Positions 5,893 through 6,392 of a stretch of DNA of 6,392 bases are shown one piece after another. A program made the translations under genes and the position numbers. This stretch comes from an uncultured Aquimonas sp. GTDB taxonomy: Bacteria > Pseudomonadota > Gammaproteobacteria > Xanthomonadales > Xanthomonadaceae. A model generated the notes under the pieces. That model had not been told where the DNA came from. It searched no databases and saw only the letters and a list, made by a program, of their open reading frames with translations. Position 1 is the stretch's first letter, and each line of letters opens with the position of its first letter. The DNA lies in assembly GCA_946481615.1 (NCBI GenBank), contig CAMLOR010000200.1:1-6392 (forward strand), in the 5' to 3' direction.

Positions 5893-6392
5893 ATGATCGA
5901 ATTCGGCCACCTCAGCCACGTCGGCCTGCGCCGCGAGCACAATGAGGACACCTACTACGGCGACAGCGAGCTGGGCCTGTGGCTGGTGGCCGACGGCATG
6001 GGCGGCCACGAGTTCGGCGAGGTGGCGAGCGCGCTGGCGCGCGACACCATCGTCAAGGAGACGCGCGCCGGCAAGCCGCTGGCGCAGGCCATCCAGGCCG
6101 CCGACGAGGAAATCATCAAGCACTCGCGCCGCCGCGCCGAAGCCCTGCCCATGGGCACCACGGTGGCCGCCGCGCGCGTGCGCAACGATCGCTTCGAGAT
6201 CGCCTGGGTCGGCGACAGCCGCGTCTATCTGTGGAACGGCGAACTGCGCCAGATCTCGCAGGATCACTCCTACGTGCAGGAGCTGATCGACCAGGGCGCG
6301 ATCACCGCCGAACAGGCCCGCACCCACCCGCACCGCAACGTGGTGACGCAGGCGCTCGGCGTCACCGATCCGCAATCGCTCAAGATCGAGAC
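5893..6392 (+). CDS. PP2C-family Ser/Thr protein phosphatase, N-terminal part
   Basis: A reading frame open to the window end encodes 166 residues of a bacterial PP2C (PPM, Stp1/PrpC/PstP type) metal-dependent phosphatase, which removes phosphate from Ser/Thr of proteins in the cytosol. The motifs are clear: RREHNED (13-19, metal-ligand D19), VADGMGGH (32-39, D34 and G35), MGTT (87-90), WVGDSRVYLW (105-114), SQDHS (122-126) and HPHRNVVTQALG (145-156). The final conserved SDG/D motifs lie beyond the window, so activity cannot be fully judged. No signal peptide or membrane segment is seen. The start is uncertain: in-frame ATGs at 5860 and 5863 also exist, and AAGG (5852-5855) is seven bases before 5863, whereas 5893 has only a weak GGG at 5878-5880. 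I prefer 5893 because related phosphatases begin close to this point. It lies 71 bases after the autotransporter stop on the same strand. Confidence 0.92.
   Translation, partial: MIEFGHLSHVGLRREHNEDTYYGDSELGLWLVADGMGGHEFGEVASALARDTIVKETRAGKPLAQAIQAADEEIIKHSRRRAEALPMGTTVAAARVRNDRFEIAWVGDSRVYLWNGELRQISQDHSYVQELIDQGAITAEQARTHPHRNVVTQALGVTDPQSLKIE

Overview
This 6.4-kb, strongly GC-rich window looks like a chromosomal segment of a high-GC gammaproteobacterium. Xanthomonadaceae or a close relative (Lysobacter/Luteimonas/Dyella-type) is my best guess, from overall protein style, codon use and remembered similarity of the first gene; no search was run. About 85% of the window is one gene, an 1806-codon exported protein.

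Layout. Positions 1-292 (minus strand) hold the first 97 codons of an exported protein with a signal peptide; the rest lies outside the window. A 108-bp divergent intergenic region (293-400) carries a good ribosome-binding site for the minus-strand gene, a G-rich one for the plus-strand gene, and a 7-bp inverted repeat (355-379) that places a TATACT -10-like hexamer on each strand. Positions 401-5821 (plus) encode a classical (type Va) autotransporter: signal peptide (residues 1-39), a four-cysteine N-terminal domain (about 40-160), twelve tandem Ig-like (Big_1/invasin-like) repeats of about 100 residues (about 161-1367), a linker with a two-cysteine hairpin (C1391/C1411), a long helix and an acidic stretch (1368-1511), and a 12-stranded-type autotransporter beta-domain ending in the outer-membrane signature Phe (1512-1806). 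A short 38-71-bp gap containing a 9-bp inverted repeat follows. Position 5893 (possibly 5860/5863) to the window end encodes the first 166 residues of a PP2C-family Ser/Thr protein phosphatase.

How the parts relate. The autotransporter is self-contained: Sec export, barrel insertion in the outer membrane, and display of a long Ig-repeat rod, which suggests adhesion or another surface-contact role. The phosphatase is cytosolic and lies downstream on the same strand; nothing visible ties it functionally to the surface protein. The divergent exported protein may share regulation with the autotransporter through the symmetrical intergenic element, but that is inference.

No RNA genes, CRISPR, insertion sequences or convincing Rho-independent terminator are visible. 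The most interesting item is the architecture of the large protein: Ig-like repeats N-terminal to a C-terminal classical barrel, the mirror image of intimin/invasin, with a cysteine-free repeat rod bracketed by cysteine-containing modules. This is an uncommon arrangement of known parts, not a clearly new system.
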